Below, piece after piece: positions 17,893-27,105 of a DNA stretch of 64,000 nt. Within the stretch, counting starts at the first letter, position 1. Every line of letters starts with the position of its first letter. Origin of the DNA: Planococcus sp. SK3692 (GTDB lineage: Bacteria > Bacillota > Bacilli > Bacillales_A > Planococcaceae). A program made the translations under genes and the position numbers. The DNA lies in the NCBI RefSeq assembly GCF_028890485.2, contig NZ_JARCHV010000003.1, positions 124,001 to 188,000 of the forward strand, read 5' to 3'. The notes under the pieces were generated by a model. It saw only the letters and a program-made list of their open reading frames with translations, ran no database searches and was not told the origin of the DNA.

Positions 17893-17921
17893 GCCTGCAT
17901 CCCTTATGGTGTAGGCTTTTG
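17893..17921 (+). terminator. probable terminator of the HAAS-domain gene
   Basis: The arms GCCTGCAtCC and GGtGTAGGC are followed by TTTTGTT. It lies about 45 bases past the stop. The next ~300 bases up to the proB promoter hold no gene I can support. Confidence 0.6.
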
Positions 17922-18220
17922 TTAATCCTTAAATATGCCTTTATGCCTAATTAATATCAATTATGAAAGCCTTTTCATAAGGCGAAATCCCCTCCCAGAA
18001 CTTGAAATACCCTCTGGTTATGTTACACTTGCCACTTATGATTGGCGTGTTGCAGGCGATCACCTACCGGTTAAAATTCACTGCCGGCGAAGAATGCGCA
18101 GCCGCCATCTCCGGAACTGGAAATGGTTTATAATGAAACGCGTATTTTGAATAAATATTCATTAATATGCAATTCTTATTATTTCGATAACCGTTTTATA
18201 AGTATTTTTGAAATTAATAG

Positions 18221-18249
18221 TTGACTTAAAATGCATTTAATTGCATAAT
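18221..18249 (+). promoter_or_regulatory. proBA promoter
   Basis: A -35 TTGACT and a -10 CATAAT, 17 bases apart, lie in an AT-rich stretch. The transcript would have a ~115-base leader before proB; I do not see a T-box specifier or terminator in it. Confidence 0.6.
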
Positions 18250-18373
18250 AATTCTTATTATCAGACAACGTAAGTCAGCCATTGTAGAGCGTTCTATGGA
18301 GACCGGGTTCTTCCGCTTTTGATCGTAATGGGAGAGCTCATTAAATAATCAAAATCGGGTGGTGACTGTAACA

Positions 18374-19144
18374 ATGGAAAAGAAAAGAATAGTAGTGAAA
18401 ATAGGAAGCAGCTCATTGACGGACAGCCACGGTAAATTGTCCATCACGAAGTTGCGCGAACACGTCGGGGCGTTGGCCCGCTTAAAAGAGGAAGGCCATG
18501 ATGTCATCTTGATCTCATCTGGCGCAGTTGCAGCCGGATGCACAAGCATGGGTTATTTATCTCGGCCAAATACAGTTGTCGACAAGCAGTCGGCAGCAGC
18601 CGTTGGGCAGAGCTTGCTCGCGCAGGCGTATGCGACGGAATTCAAGAACTTCGATATCGTCTCTGCACAATTATTGTTAACAAAAGACTTGTATCAAAAA
18701 GCGGATGATACCATTTCGAAACTGCTGGAGCGCGGGATGATGCCAGTCATCAACGAAAACGATTCGGTAGCGGTGGAGGAACTGACTTTTGGCGATAACG
18801 ACATGCTGTCGGCCCTTGTCAGCGGACTTGTGCGGGCGGATCAATTGATCATTCTGACCGACATCAATGGCATTTATGCAGACAATCCAAAAACCAATCC
18901 ATCCGCTGAACGATATACCCATCTGAAAGAAATCCCGGATGAACTAGTGGACGCCGCGTCCGGTGCTGGGTCAGATGTCGGGACAGGCGGCATGAAAACG
19001 AAAGTGGAAGCCGCAAAAACAGCCCATAACTTCGGCGTCGATGTGTTCATCGGCACAGGAGAAGGCAGTGAAAAATTGGTTGAGATCATGAATGGAAACG
19101 GCGACGGGACGTATATTGCAAAACCCGTTAAAGAATTAGCGTAA
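18374..19144 (+). CDS. proB: glutamate 5-kinase, short form without PUA domain
   Basis: First enzyme of proline synthesis (glutamate to gamma-glutamyl phosphate). The 256 residues cover the amino-acid-kinase domain: [10 protein letters not shown] (phosphate loop) at the N-terminus, [11 protein letters not shown] near residue 45, [10 protein letters not shown] near 130, and LTDINGIY and [12 protein letters not shown] in the C-terminal half. B. subtilis ProB is about 365 residues with a C-terminal PUA domain; here the protein stops right after the kinase domain, as in some streptococcal enzymes, and proA follows after 29 bases. The ATG at 18374 is preferred to upstream GTG codons, because GGGTGGTG then serves as the ribosome site. 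Confidence 0.92.
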   Translation: MEKKRIVVKIGSSSLTDSHGKLSITKLREHVGALARLKEEGHDVILISSGAVAAGCTSMGYLSRPNTVVDKQSAAAVGQSLLAQAYATEFKNFDIVSAQLLLTKDLYQKADDTISKLLERGMMPVINENDSVAVEELTFGDNDMLSALVSGLVRADQLIILTDINGIYADNPKTNPSAERYTHLKEIPDELVDAASGAGSDVGTGGMKTKVEAAKTAHNFGVDVFIGTGEGSEKLVEIMNGNGDGTYIAKPVKELA

Positions 19145-19173
19145 GGTACGGAAATTCGAAAGGAGAAGATTGG

Positions 19174-20451
19174 ATGACAGAAGTTCTTCAAAAGGAAGCA
19201 GCTTTGGAGACAGAACTTGTACAGAAAGCGAAAAAAGCGAAAGCGGCAGCGGGGGAACTCGCAAAAGCCGATACTACCCTGAAAAATAAAGCATTAGAAC
19301 TCATCTCTCAGCAACTAATGGCTGAAAAGGAATTCATTTTGAAAGAAAACGTGAAAGATATCGAAGCCGGGCGCGCAAACGGCATGAGCGAATCGCTCGT
19401 CGACCGCCTTAAGCTCGATGAAGAGCGCCTTGCGGATATGGCGGATGCGCTGATCCAATTGACCAAACTCACTGATCCGGTCGGTGAAGTGCTTGAGCAT
19501 TGGAAGCAGCCGAACGGACTCGACATGACGAAAGTACGCGTGCCGCTTGGCGTTGTGGGCATGATTTACGAAGCCCGCCCGAATGTCACGGTAGATGCAT
19601 CGAGCCTTTGCTTGAAAACCGGCAATGCCGTCGTCCTGCGCGGCAGCTCAACAGCGATCCACTCGAACACAGCGATCGTTTCGGTCATCCACCGGGCGCT
19701 TGAACAAAGCGAATTGCCGGTCGATTCCGTGCAATTACTCGAAGATACGAGCCGGGAAGCGGCATCTGCCATGTTCAAGCTGAACGACTATTTGGACGTG
19801 TTGATTCCGCGCGGCGGCGCGAACTTGATCAAGACGGTAGTGGCGAATTCAACCGTGCCGGTACTTGAAACGGGCGCAGGCAATTGCCACGTTTATATCG
19901 ATGAGACGGCGAACAAGGACATGGCAATCGCTATCGCGTTGAACGCGAAAACCCAGCGCCCTTCCGTTTGCAACTCCTGCGAAACGATTCTCGTTCACGA
20001 GAAATGGGCGGAGCAGCACTTGCCGGAATTGATTGAAGCCTTGCAGGCAAAAGACGTGAAAATCCACGGCGATGATAAGGCTCAGCAATCAGGCAGCGGC
20101 ATCATCCCAGCGGAAGAAGCCGATTGGGGCACGGAATACCTGGCTTATGAACTCGCGCTGAAAACGGTAAATAGCACGGGAGAAGCGGCTAAGCATATTA
20201 ACCAATACGGCACGAAGCATTCCGAGGCAATCATTTCGGAACAGGCGGAAAGCGTCCAGCAATTCTTCACGGAAGTTGATGCAGCAGCGGTCTATCATAA
20301 TGCGTCGACGCGCTTTACGGACGGCTTTGAGTTCGGCTTCGGCGCCGAAATCGGCATTAGCACGCAAAAGCTCCACGCACGCGGGCCAATGGGCTTGCCG
20401 GCACTCACATCGACGAAATACCTCATTAAAGGCAATGGCCAAACAAAATAA
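19174..20451 (+). CDS. proA: glutamate-5-semialdehyde dehydrogenase (gamma-glutamyl phosphate reductase)
   Basis: 425-residue NADPH-dependent reductase, second step of proline synthesis, making glutamate-5-semialdehyde from ProB's unstable product; the two enzymes usually channel. An aldehyde-dehydrogenase-like fold is evident: [48 protein letters not shown], and the catalytic cysteine in [10 protein letters not shown] near residue 270. GAAAGGAG precedes the ATG. It is co-transcribed with proB. The gene ends in a hairpin terminator that is duplicated around a repeat element. Confidence 0.95.
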   Translation: MTEVLQKEAALETELVQKAKKAKAAAGELAKADTTLKNKALELISQQLMAEKEFILKENVKDIEAGRANGMSESLVDRLKLDEERLADMADALIQLTKLTDPVGEVLEHWKQPNGLDMTKVRVPLGVVGMIYEARPNVTVDASSLCLKTGNAVVLRGSSTAIHSNTAIVSVIHRALEQSELPVDSVQLLEDTSREAASAMFKLNDYLDVLIPRGGANLIKTVVANSTVPVLETGAGNCHVYIDETANKDMAIAIALNAKTQRPSVCNSCETILVHEKWAEQHLPELIEALQAKDVKIHGDDKAQQSGSGIIPAEEADWGTEYLAYELALKTVNSTGEAAKHINQYGTKHSEAIISEQAESVQQFFTEVDAAAVYHNASTRFTDGFEFGFGAEIGISTQKLHARGPMGLPALTSTKYLIKGNGQTK

Positions 20452-20483
20452 AAAAAGCGGAGACTGCGGTCTCCGCTTTTTTT
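20450..20483 (+). terminator. proA terminator, left duplicate
   Basis: The stem AGCGGAGAC/GTCTCCGCT has a TGCG loop and a T7 tail, overlapping the proA stop. An identical hairpin is at 20726-20753. Confidence 0.9.
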
Positions 20484-20720
20484 CAGTTTTTCGAGAAAGA
20501 TAGGAAACCGTATTTTCCGAAGCTTACCGCTCGCTTTCCGCGGGCGGGAATCGAGCCTCCTCGTCCGCTATCGCGGCCTGCGGGGTCTCTCAAACCCGCT
20601 TTTCCCGCAGGAGTCGAGCGAACGCTTCTCCAAATACTGAGATAGAACATTAATTTTTAAATGTAGAATAAGTAATTTCCATTTTAATTTTTAGCGGTCC
20701 ATAGACTTCTTCAAAACTCT
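20484..20720. repeat. intergenic repeat element R2 (~237 bp) inserted in a terminator
   Basis: Same family as R1 (9938-10291). The left end is CCGTATTTTCCGAAGCTTA, then CGCTCGCTTTCCGCGGGC; the middle is GCCTGCGGGGTCTC; the right end is CCCGCAGGAGTCGAGCGAACG, then CTTCTCCAAATACT and an AT-rich tail ending AGACTTCTTCAAAACTCT. CCTGCGGG/CCCGCAGG form an internal stem. It is non-coding and lies between the convergent genes proA and the DUF4395 gene. Confidence 0.8.
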
Positions 20721-20753
20721 ATAAAAAGCGGAGACTGCGGTCTCCGCTTTTTT
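20721..20753. terminator. proA/DUF4395 terminator, right duplicate
   Basis: The hairpin AGCGGAGAC-TGCG-GTCTCCGCT is flanked by A5 and T6, so it works on both strands. It is an exact stem copy of the one at 20456-20477 and serves the minus-strand gene at 20774. Confidence 0.85.
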
Positions 20754-20773
20754 CTGTTCATTATATAAATACA

Positions 20774-21187
20774 TCAATAATCCGTTTTCGCTCGGCGGTG
20801 TTTCCACATCATCAGCTGATAGCGCACGGTGCAGCCGATGCAATAGCCCATCAGCGCCACGCCGGCTGCGACAATGACCATAGCGCCGAAAACGGTGGCG
20901 ACGATCGGCAGGCCTGCTGCGAAAAACAGGAGGGAGAGCCCAAGGCAGACAGTGGCGATCCATTGATTGAACAATTGCTGGTCGCGATCTTCCTGCAGGT
21001 AGCTGTTTGGGGGATTCGGCAAAAAGCGGCGACCGAACGCAATAAGCGGATTTTTCTTGGTGATCAAGGTAACGACTCCAATGGCGAAAGGCACGAGCAG
21101 AATCAGCGGATGGACGATGAGACCGGCTAACACCGTGGCGACAAGAAAAGCTTGATTGAGTTGGACGAGCGGTTTTGGAATGGTCAT
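20774..21187 (-). CDS. DUF4395 family small membrane protein
   Basis: 137-residue protein with about four hydrophobic segments. The N-terminal IPKPLVQLNQAFL and central DQQLFNQWIATVCL carry the repeated (R/Q)xNQ signature of DUF4395. A CxxC-like YCIGCTV follows in the last quarter. DUF4395 proteins have no established function; the cysteine pair suggests possible thiol or redox chemistry at the membrane, by inference only. The ATG at 21187 is chosen for its GGAGGG ribosome site seven bases upstream; the longer frame adds ten residues without one. Confidence 0.75.
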   Translation of the reverse strand: MTIPKPLVQLNQAFLVATVLAGLIVHPLILLVPFAIGVVTLITKKNPLIAFGRRFLPNPPNSYLQEDRDQQLFNQWIATVCLGLSLLFFAAGLPIVATVFGAMVIVAAGVALMGYCIGCTVRYQLMMWKHRRAKTDY

Positions 21188-21327
21188 TGTTAATCCCTCC
21201 GAGTTTTTTATGGCCAATCGGCTCTGAAAAAGCCGCGATCAGCAGGAGAATGTGATTGCATAAAGTTTCCCCTTATTATACATAGTTGATTACTCGGAAT
21301 AAAGAAAACAGCTCAAAAAAACACTGT

Positions 21328-22674
21328 TCACATCAAACGAGAGATGAACAGCGAAGCAAGCCCAAAATAAATGAGCAACGAAAGGATATCGTTGATGGTC
21401 GTAATCAATGGCCCTGATGCGACTGCCGGGTCTATTTTCAGACGGTATAGAATGAGCGGGATAACAGTACCAGCGAGCGTCCCGATGATTAAGGTTAAAA
21501 GCAATGAACTTCCGACGACGAGCCCGAGCACCAGGCTGCCTTGCCAAACATAGGCGATGAGTAAAATCAACACGGCGCACGTGACGCCAATGATGATGCC
21601 GACCCATAATTCGCGCAGGATGAGTTTGAACGTACCTTTTTTGTCGGGCTTCTGGCCAACCAGCCCGCGTACAACGACTGCGAGCGACTGGGTGCCGGTA
21701 TTGCCCGTCATGCCGGCAATCATGGGCATGAAGAACGCCAAGGCGACCACTGTCTGCAAGGTGTCTTCAAAGCGGCTGATGATGCCACCGGAGATTAGCC
21801 CGATAAACAACAGCAAAATCAACCAAGGCAAACGGCGGTATGCTGCAACAAAAGGCGGTGTCTGAAAATCAATCGATTTGCCGGATGCAGAAAGCTTTTC
21901 GATGTCTTCATTCGCTTCCTGCAACACGACATCAATGACGTCATCGACGGTGATGATGCCGAGCAGCCGGTTTTCCGTATCGACGACAGGCAACGTGATA
22001 AAGTCGTAGCGGCTGATAATGGCAGCTGCTTCTTCCTGGTCGGTCAAGGCATCGACTTTGACGACGCGCGTGTACATGACATCATCGATTTGTTCATCGA
22101 GTTCGCCGAGGATCAAATCTTTATAGGAAACGACGCCAAGCAGTTTCTTGTCTTCGTCGACCACATATAGATAGTTCAAATACTCGGCAATTTCCGCAAA
22201 ATCACGGATTTTATCGATCGCTTCACGGATTGTGTAATGGCGCGGAATCCAGACGTAGCGGTTGTTCATGATGCGTCCTGCTGTTTCTGGCGGGTAGTTC
22301 ATGGTCTTTTGGATATAAGCGGATTCCTCGCGGTTCATGCGTGACAAAAGCTCTTCGATCATCATCGGCTCCAGGTCGGCCAATAGCGAGACGAGATCGT
22401 CGTTGTCCATCAAGTCGAGCACTTTGGTCGACTGATCGACCGACATCCGCTCAAGCAGCCGGACTTGGTCATTCCGGTGAAGCTCTTGCATGAGTTCAGT
22501 CAATTGGCGGACCGTCAGATGAAGCAAAAAGCGTTCACGGTGTTTTTCGGGTAAATGGCGGTATTGGACGGCGACGTCATAAGGCTGCAGCTCATCGAGT
22601 ATGTGCTGGAAGTCTTGCATCCGCCCGTCTTTCAATGATTGGATTAAGGCTAAAGTGATTTCATTTTCTGTCAT
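21328..22674 (-). CDS. mgtE: MgtE-family magnesium transporter
   Basis: 448-residue Mg2+ channel/transporter: an N-terminal MgtE_N superhelical domain (residues ~20-125), two CBS domains that sense Mg2+ (~130-250, with VVDEDKKLLGVVSYKDLI and VVDTENRLLGIITVDDVID), then five membrane helices (~280-448). The pore region shows PMIAGMTGNTGTQSLAVVVR and the second-half AGTVIPL. The length is standard. The ribosome site GGAAGGAG is rather far (about 12 bases) from the ATG. No M-box riboswitch is visible in the ~107 bases upstream, so regulation by RNA is not supported here. Confidence 0.93.
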   Translation of the reverse strand: MTENEITLALIQSLKDGRMQDFQHILDELQPYDVAVQYRHLPEKHRERFLLHLTVRQLTELMQELHRNDQVRLLERMSVDQSTKVLDLMDNDDLVSLLADLEPMMIEELLSRMNREESAYIQKTMNYPPETAGRIMNNRYVWIPRHYTIREAIDKIRDFAEIAEYLNYLYVVDEDKKLLGVVSYKDLILGELDEQIDDVMYTRVVKVDALTDQEEAAAIISRYDFITLPVVDTENRLLGIITVDDVIDVVLQEANEDIEKLSASGKSIDFQTPPFVAAYRRLPWLILLLFIGLISGGIISRFEDTLQTVVALAFFMPMIAGMTGNTGTQSLAVVVRGLVGQKPDKKGTFKLILRELWVGIIIGVTCAVLILLIAYVWQGSLVLGLVVGSSLLLTLIIGTLAGTVIPLILYRLKIDPAVASGPLITTINDILSLLIYFGLASLFISRLM

Positions 22675-22780
22675 CGCAAGACGGCAGCTCCTTCCGGGGT
22701 GGCCTTAAGTACGAATTGGCCTTATTTCTTCTTTCCCCAAATGGGAGGCGGTCATACTCGTTGCCAGTTAAAAATATGAA

Positions 22781-23323
22781 TCATCGTTCAGGCGCGTAAT
22801 TGGCGATCAAGACGCCTTGGTCGGTAGAAAAGCTTGTGAGCAATTTGAATGCTTTTGGCGATACGCCGTCGCGAAACAGTTTTTTTCCTTCGCCCAATAG
22901 CAACGGAAAGGTCATCAAATGCAATTCGTCGACCAAATCATGCTCAATCAATGTATCAATGAGCTCGGCGCTGCCGTAGACGAGCAATCGCTGCCCGGTC
23001 TTCTTCAGCCTTTTGATCTCCTCTACGAAATCGTGGTTGATCAGGCGTGCATTCCATTCGGTCCGCTTGAGCGTATGAGACACGACGTATTTGGGGATTT
23101 CATTCATCCGGTCCGCAAAGCCATGTTCATCTTCAGCGGTCGGCCAAGTGGCAGCGAATCCGTCATACGTGACGCGCCCGAGCAGCAAGGCATCGTTATT
23201 GTAAAGCTGGTCCAATTGAAACTGGGCGAGTTCATTGTCCCAGTAAGATGCAGTCCACGATGGCTCTTCCATGACGCCATCAAGTGTCACGTACATCGAA
23301 ACAGTCAGTTTTCCCACGTTCAT
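22781..23323 (-). CDS. dihydrofolate reductase / RibD C-terminal-like reductase
   Basis: 180-residue cytoplasmic NADPH-dependent reductase of the RibD_C/YwjB group. The N-terminal LTVSMYVTLDGVMEEPSW and the LLGRVTYDGFAATWP motif are characteristic. LLVYGSAELIDTLIEHDLVDE and LMTFPLLLGEGKKLF form the C-terminal half. These proteins are not the main folate DHFR; the substrate is unknown. AAAGGGG precedes the start, though the in-frame GTG six bases on has slightly better spacing. It lies upstream of mgtE on the same strand with a 107-base gap. Confidence 0.82.
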   Translation of the reverse strand: MNVGKLTVSMYVTLDGVMEEPSWTASYWDNELAQFQLDQLYNNDALLLGRVTYDGFAATWPTAEDEHGFADRMNEIPKYVVSHTLKRTEWNARLINHDFVEEIKRLKKTGQRLLVYGSAELIDTLIEHDLVDELHLMTFPLLLGEGKKLFRDGVSPKAFKLLTSFSTDQGVLIANYAPER

Positions 23324-23521
23324 CTACCCCTTTCCACTACAGGATGCCGGAAGCTTAGGCAATACGTTTACATTTCGGGACGGGCCATGGAGAATCCTGC
23401 CTTGAACTATTCCGAATTCCGAAAAATCGATGTAATCTGAATATTTTTATGGTAATGAAATCAGTATAGTGGCAAAATAAATACAAGCATTTATTCCATT
23501 TTCACAAAGGGGTTAGAGAAC

Positions 23522-24991
23522 ATGAACGAGGAGAAGAAACGCCCTAAACAGCAGGAGATTGAAGTGCCTTTTTGGCTGGCAGTACTGCCGCTGATTTTCA
23601 TGGTGGCGGCTATGACTGTGACAATCATCGTTTTTGAAGGCAGCCCGCATATTCCCTTGCTTCTTGGAACGACAGTTGCGGTCATCATCGCCTGGCGGTT
23701 GGGGTATCGCTGGCATATGATCGAAGAAGGAGCCTATAAAGGAATCCGTCTTGCGCTGCCGGCTTTGGTCATCATTATCATGGTCGGTATGATCATCGCT
23801 TCATGGATCGGCGGGGGCATTGTCGCGACGATGATTTATTATGGCTTGAAAATCATTACGCCGTCATTATTCCTCGTTACGATCTGTTTGATCTGTGCAC
23901 TCGTTGCCGGTGCGATCGGCAGTTCATGGTCGACGATGGGCACGGTCGGCATCGCTGGCATGGGCATCGGCGCGAGCATGGGGATTCCGGCGGCAATGGT
24001 CGCTGGAGCGGTTATCTCGGGTTCTTATTTTGGGGACAAGATGTCGCCGCTGTCAGATACGACAAACTTAGCGGCTGGGGTCACGAACACCAATTTATTC
24101 GCCCATATCCGCCACATGATCTACACGACCATTCCGGGACTGATCATAGCGCTCGTCGCTTACTTTTTCCTGGGGCGCCAGTTTGCCGGTAATTCGGTCG
24201 ACAGCGGCAATATCAACACCATCCTGGCTTCGCTTGAAGAGAACTTCGTCATTTCGCCGTGGCTCTTGCTGGTGCCTTTGGCGGTCGTCGTATTGGTGAT
24301 GAAGAAAGTGCCGGCACTTCCTGCACTTGGCATCGGCATCGTGCTCGGCTGGCTGTGCCACATCTTGGTGCAAGGAGGCTCGGTCGCAGAGGCGGTCAAT
24401 GCGCTGCACGACGGTTATGTCATCTCGTCTGGCAACGAAGTGGTCGATTCCTTATTCAATCGAGGCGGCATCGATTCGATGATGTTCGTTATTTCCTTGA
24501 CGATTTTCGCCATGACCTTCGGCGGCGTATTAGAGCACACGGGCATGTTGAAATCAATTGTCACGAAGATTTTGATGCTGGCGAAAACAGCCGGCAGCCT
24601 GATTGCGGCAACGGTCGCATCCGCATTCTTGACGAATGTCACGGCCTCTGAACAGTATATTTCGATTCTATTGCCTGGACGAATGTACGCGCGGGCGTAC
24701 CAAGACATGGGATTGCATTCGAAAAACTTGTCGCGTGCACTGGAAGATGGAGGGACGATCACGTCGCCGTTCGTTCCGTGGAACACATGCGGTGTGTTCA
24801 TCTTGGCAACGCTTGCGGTCCATCCGTTCGCTTATGCACCTTATGCGGTGTTGAATTACTCTGTGCCGATCATCGCCATCATCATGGCGTTCCTCGGCTG
24901 GAAAGTCGAGTTCATGACAGATGAGGAAATGCAAAAGATGAAAGAACGCGAAGCGCGCATGGAAATGGATGCGCAGGAAGAACCGGTATAA
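23522..24991 (+). CDS. nhaC: Na+/H+ antiporter, NhaC family
   Basis: 489-residue membrane antiporter with about 11-12 helices that expels Na+ in exchange for protons, relevant to salt and alkaline stress. NhaC features include GAIGSSWSTMGTVGIAGMG, the conserved GDKMSPLSDTTNLA motif near residue 170, and the second-repeat FLTNVTASEQYISILLPG. The N-terminus is Lys/Glu-rich and cytoplasmic. AAAGGGG lies ten bases before the ATG. It is monocistronic, ending in a terminator shared with the siderophore operon. Confidence 0.92.
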   Translation: MNEEKKRPKQQEIEVPFWLAVLPLIFMVAAMTVTIIVFEGSPHIPLLLGTTVAVIIAWRLGYRWHMIEEGAYKGIRLALPALVIIIMVGMIIASWIGGGIVATMIYYGLKIITPSLFLVTICLICALVAGAIGSSWSTMGTVGIAGMGIGASMGIPAAMVAGAVISGSYFGDKMSPLSDTTNLAAGVTNTNLFAHIRHMIYTTIPGLIIALVAYFFLGRQFAGNSVDSGNINTILASLEENFVISPWLLLVPLAVVVLVMKKVPALPALGIGIVLGWLCHILVQGGSVAEAVNALHDGYVISSGNEVVDSLFNRGGIDSMMFVISLTIFAMTFGGVLEHTGMLKSIVTKILMLAKTAGSLIAATVASAFLTNVTASEQYISILLPGRMYARAYQDMGLHSKNLSRALEDGGTITSPFVPWNTCGVFILATLAVHPFAYAPYAVLNYSVPIIAIIMAFLGWKVEFMTDEEMQKMKEREARMEMDAQEEPV

Positions 24992-25000
24992 AAAACAGTA

Positions 25001-25042
25001 AAACGGCTCATGCCCCGACAAAAGGGGATGAGCCGTTTTTTT
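25001..25042. terminator. bidirectional terminator, nhaC and siderophore operon
   Basis: The long stem ACGGCTCATGCCCC/GGGGATGAGCCGT has a U-run after it on the plus strand (T7) and A-rich sequence before it. It reaches the stop of the minus-strand permease. Confidence 0.88.
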
Positions 25043-26048
25043 ATTTCTTCATCAATAAGTAAACAAAATACGGTGCGCCGATCAATGCCGCCATGACGCC
25101 GGCGGGAATGCCCGACGGTTCAAGCAAGTTGCGGCCAATTGTATCAGCTGCAAGCAATAGCCAGCCGCCGAGCAGGATAGCGACGGGCAGGAACAATTGA
25201 TGGCGCGGCCCGACAAGTGCTTTCGCAAGGTGGGGGGCCATTAAACCGATAAAGGCGATGCTGCCGGTAACAGAAACCGCAGCGGCAGCGAGTGCGACAG
25301 CGGCAAGCAAAAGGACGGCGCGTTCTTTGCCGATATTGAGCCCGAGACCGATTGCCGCGGATTCGCCAAGCCCAAGGATGTTCAGCCGGTTTGCTTTATA
25401 CAAGATGAATGGAATCAGCACCACAAGCCAAGGCAAAAGTGCCAGGATAAACGGCCAGTCAGTGCCCCAAATGGAACCTGCGAGCCACTGGGCAATGAAA
25501 TCGACTTTTTCCCGTTCTGCCGATGAAATCAAGACAATCATGACGCCGGATAAGGCCATTGAAAACCCGATCCCGACCAGCACGAGACGGACCGGTTGAA
25601 GGCCTGTGCGCGGATCGCGGGAGAACAAATAAATCAAGATCGCCGTGACAAAAGCGCCGAGAAATGCTACGAACGGCAGCAAGAAAGCAAAAGAACCAGG
25701 CTCCACCGGTATAAACAAAAAGAAAATGGCAATGGCGACACCAGCACCTGAATTGATGCCGATGATGCCGGGATCTGCCAAATCATTGCGTGTAATGCTC
25801 TGCAGCACTGCGCCCGATAACGCTAGCGCCATCCCTGCTAGGAATGTAATGAGCAGCCTCGGCATCCGGATGGAATACAGTACGAATTCTTCTTTGAAAT
25901 CACCTTGTCCCATCAGTACCGGTACGATCCGGCCGAAGCCGAGCGTCGAATAGCCAAGTCCTAAACTCAAGACGGCGGTAACCAACAGGATAATGGTGAG
26001 CACGAGTAACGTGATGCGCTGCTTGCGGATCAAATGTTGTTGGATCAT
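25041..26048 (-). CDS. FecCD-family siderophore ABC permease (second permease)
   Basis: 335-residue BtuC/FecCD-type permease with about ten helices. LALSGAVLQSITRNDLADPG (the family's coupling/structural motif) is near residue 85, and FIGLMAPHLAKALVG, the contact with the ATPase, near 270. It overlaps the preceding permease by four bases (ATGA), so translation is coupled. With 26045-27043 it forms the heterodimeric channel of an iron-siderophore importer, most similar in order and sequence style to B. subtilis YfhA/YfiZ (schizokinen/arthrobactin uptake). Substrate is inferred. Confidence 0.9.
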   Translation of the reverse strand: MIQQHLIRKQRITLLVLTIILLVTAVLSLGLGYSTLGFGRIVPVLMGQGDFKEEFVLYSIRMPRLLITFLAGMALALSGAVLQSITRNDLADPGIIGINSGAGVAIAIFFLFIPVEPGSFAFLLPFVAFLGAFVTAILIYLFSRDPRTGLQPVRLVLVGIGFSMALSGVMIVLISSAEREKVDFIAQWLAGSIWGTDWPFILALLPWLVVLIPFILYKANRLNILGLGESAAIGLGLNIGKERAVLLLAAVALAAAAVSVTGSIAFIGLMAPHLAKALVGPRHQLFLPVAILLGGWLLLAADTIGRNLLEPSGIPAGVMAALIGAPYFVYLLMKK

Positions 26049-27043
26049 GTGAACGCACCTCCACCTTTACGGACGATGAGTAGGAAGAACGGCAAGCCAA
26101 GCATGGCGACCACCGCTGCGACTGGCGTTTCAAATGGCGCGTTGACCGTGCGTCCGAACAAATCGGCAAGCAGCATGAAAATAGCACCCGTGACGGCGGA
26201 CATCGGAATGATAAAGCGGTAATCACTGCCGACGATCACGCGGACGATGTGCGGGATCATCAAGCCGATAAACGCCAAGTTGCCGGCCAAAGCGACTGCG
26301 GCGCCGGCAAGCAAAGTGACGACCACAAACAGCATTGCTTTGATCTGGCCGGTCTTTTGGCCAAGCCCGATTGCCGCTTCCTCACTTAAACTCAACACCG
26401 CCAGTTGACGGGAGAGCAATAACGCGACAAACAAAGCGATGGTGATAAACGGAATGATAATCTGCAGCTGTCCCCAAGACGTGCCGATCAAGCCGCCGGC
26501 AGTCCACATGGAGACATCTTTCGAGATTTTGAACAATAAGCCGATCGCTTCTGCAATGGCGGTCAAAAACGCTGATACAGCCGCTCCGGCAAGGACGATG
26601 CGAAATGGCGAGAAGCCGCCGCGCCGCGAAGCCCCGATGCCGAAGACGAGTCCAGCCCCGATGGCTGCGCCAATAAAGCAGGCAATCATGATGCCAAAAT
26701 AATTGGCTCCTGGGATAAATGCCAAGGTCGCAGCGAGTGCGGCATTGGCCCCTGCCGTTAAACCGAGCAGTCCGGGATCTGCCAGCGGATTGCGGGTCAT
26801 GCCCTGCATGATCGCACCCGAGACGGCGAGTGCTGCCCCGACAAAAATCGCAGCCACTTCACGCGGCAGGCGAATTTCCTGGATGACCGAAATCTGCTGT
26901 CCGGTGCTGTCGGAAAACAGCGCCAGCCATAGGTTTTTCAGGCTGACGTCAGCGGCGCCAAAGACCATCGACACAACAAAAGCCAGCACAAGTGCCAGCA
27001 AGCTGATTCCAAATATGTATGAAAAACGGGCGTTATAACGCAT
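26045..27043 (-). CDS. FecCD-family siderophore ABC permease (first permease)
   Basis: 332-residue permease, partner of the previous entry. It has VSGAIMQGMTRNPLADPGLL near residue 82 and FIGLMIPHIVRVIVGSDYR near 265, both standard for the family. The end overlaps the next gene by four bases. It follows the substrate-binding lipoprotein gene after 62 bases in the order ATPase - lipoprotein - permease - permease on the minus strand. Control is from the Fur-boxed promoter at 28929-28957. Confidence 0.9.
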   Translation of the reverse strand: MRYNARFSYIFGISLLALVLAFVVSMVFGAADVSLKNLWLALFSDSTGQQISVIQEIRLPREVAAIFVGAALAVSGAIMQGMTRNPLADPGLLGLTAGANAALAATLAFIPGANYFGIMIACFIGAAIGAGLVFGIGASRRGGFSPFRIVLAGAAVSAFLTAIAEAIGLLFKISKDVSMWTAGGLIGTSWGQLQIIIPFITIALFVALLLSRQLAVLSLSEEAAIGLGQKTGQIKAMLFVVVTLLAGAAVALAGNLAFIGLMIPHIVRVIVGSDYRFIIPMSAVTGAIFMLLADLFGRTVNAPFETPVAAVVAMLGLPFFLLIVRKGGGAFT

Positions 27044-27105
27044 GCATCATCATCTTTTCTATAGAAAGGATAAAGGGATTCCGCTTGGCAGAATCCCTTT
27101 TGTGT

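Noticed and set aside
18038..18133. 31-codon frame starting MIGVLQAITYRLKFT with a promoter-like TTGAAA-16-TACACT upstream
   Set aside because: No ribosome site, no recognisable domain and only 31 residues; not enough to call a gene.
17935..18150. 71-residue open frame in the gap before proB
   Set aside because: No ribosome site, odd composition and overlap with promoter-like sequence; treated as chance.
18250..18373. Possible T-box leader of proBA
   Set aside because: No GGTGG-type T-box sequence, specifier loop or terminator is visible in the leader, although proBA operons of Bacilli can be T-box controlled.
22680..22780. Possible M-box magnesium riboswitch upstream of mgtE
   Set aside because: Only ~107 bases separate mgtE from the upstream gene and I cannot find the conserved M-box core or a terminator; GGCCA repeats there are too short to support it.
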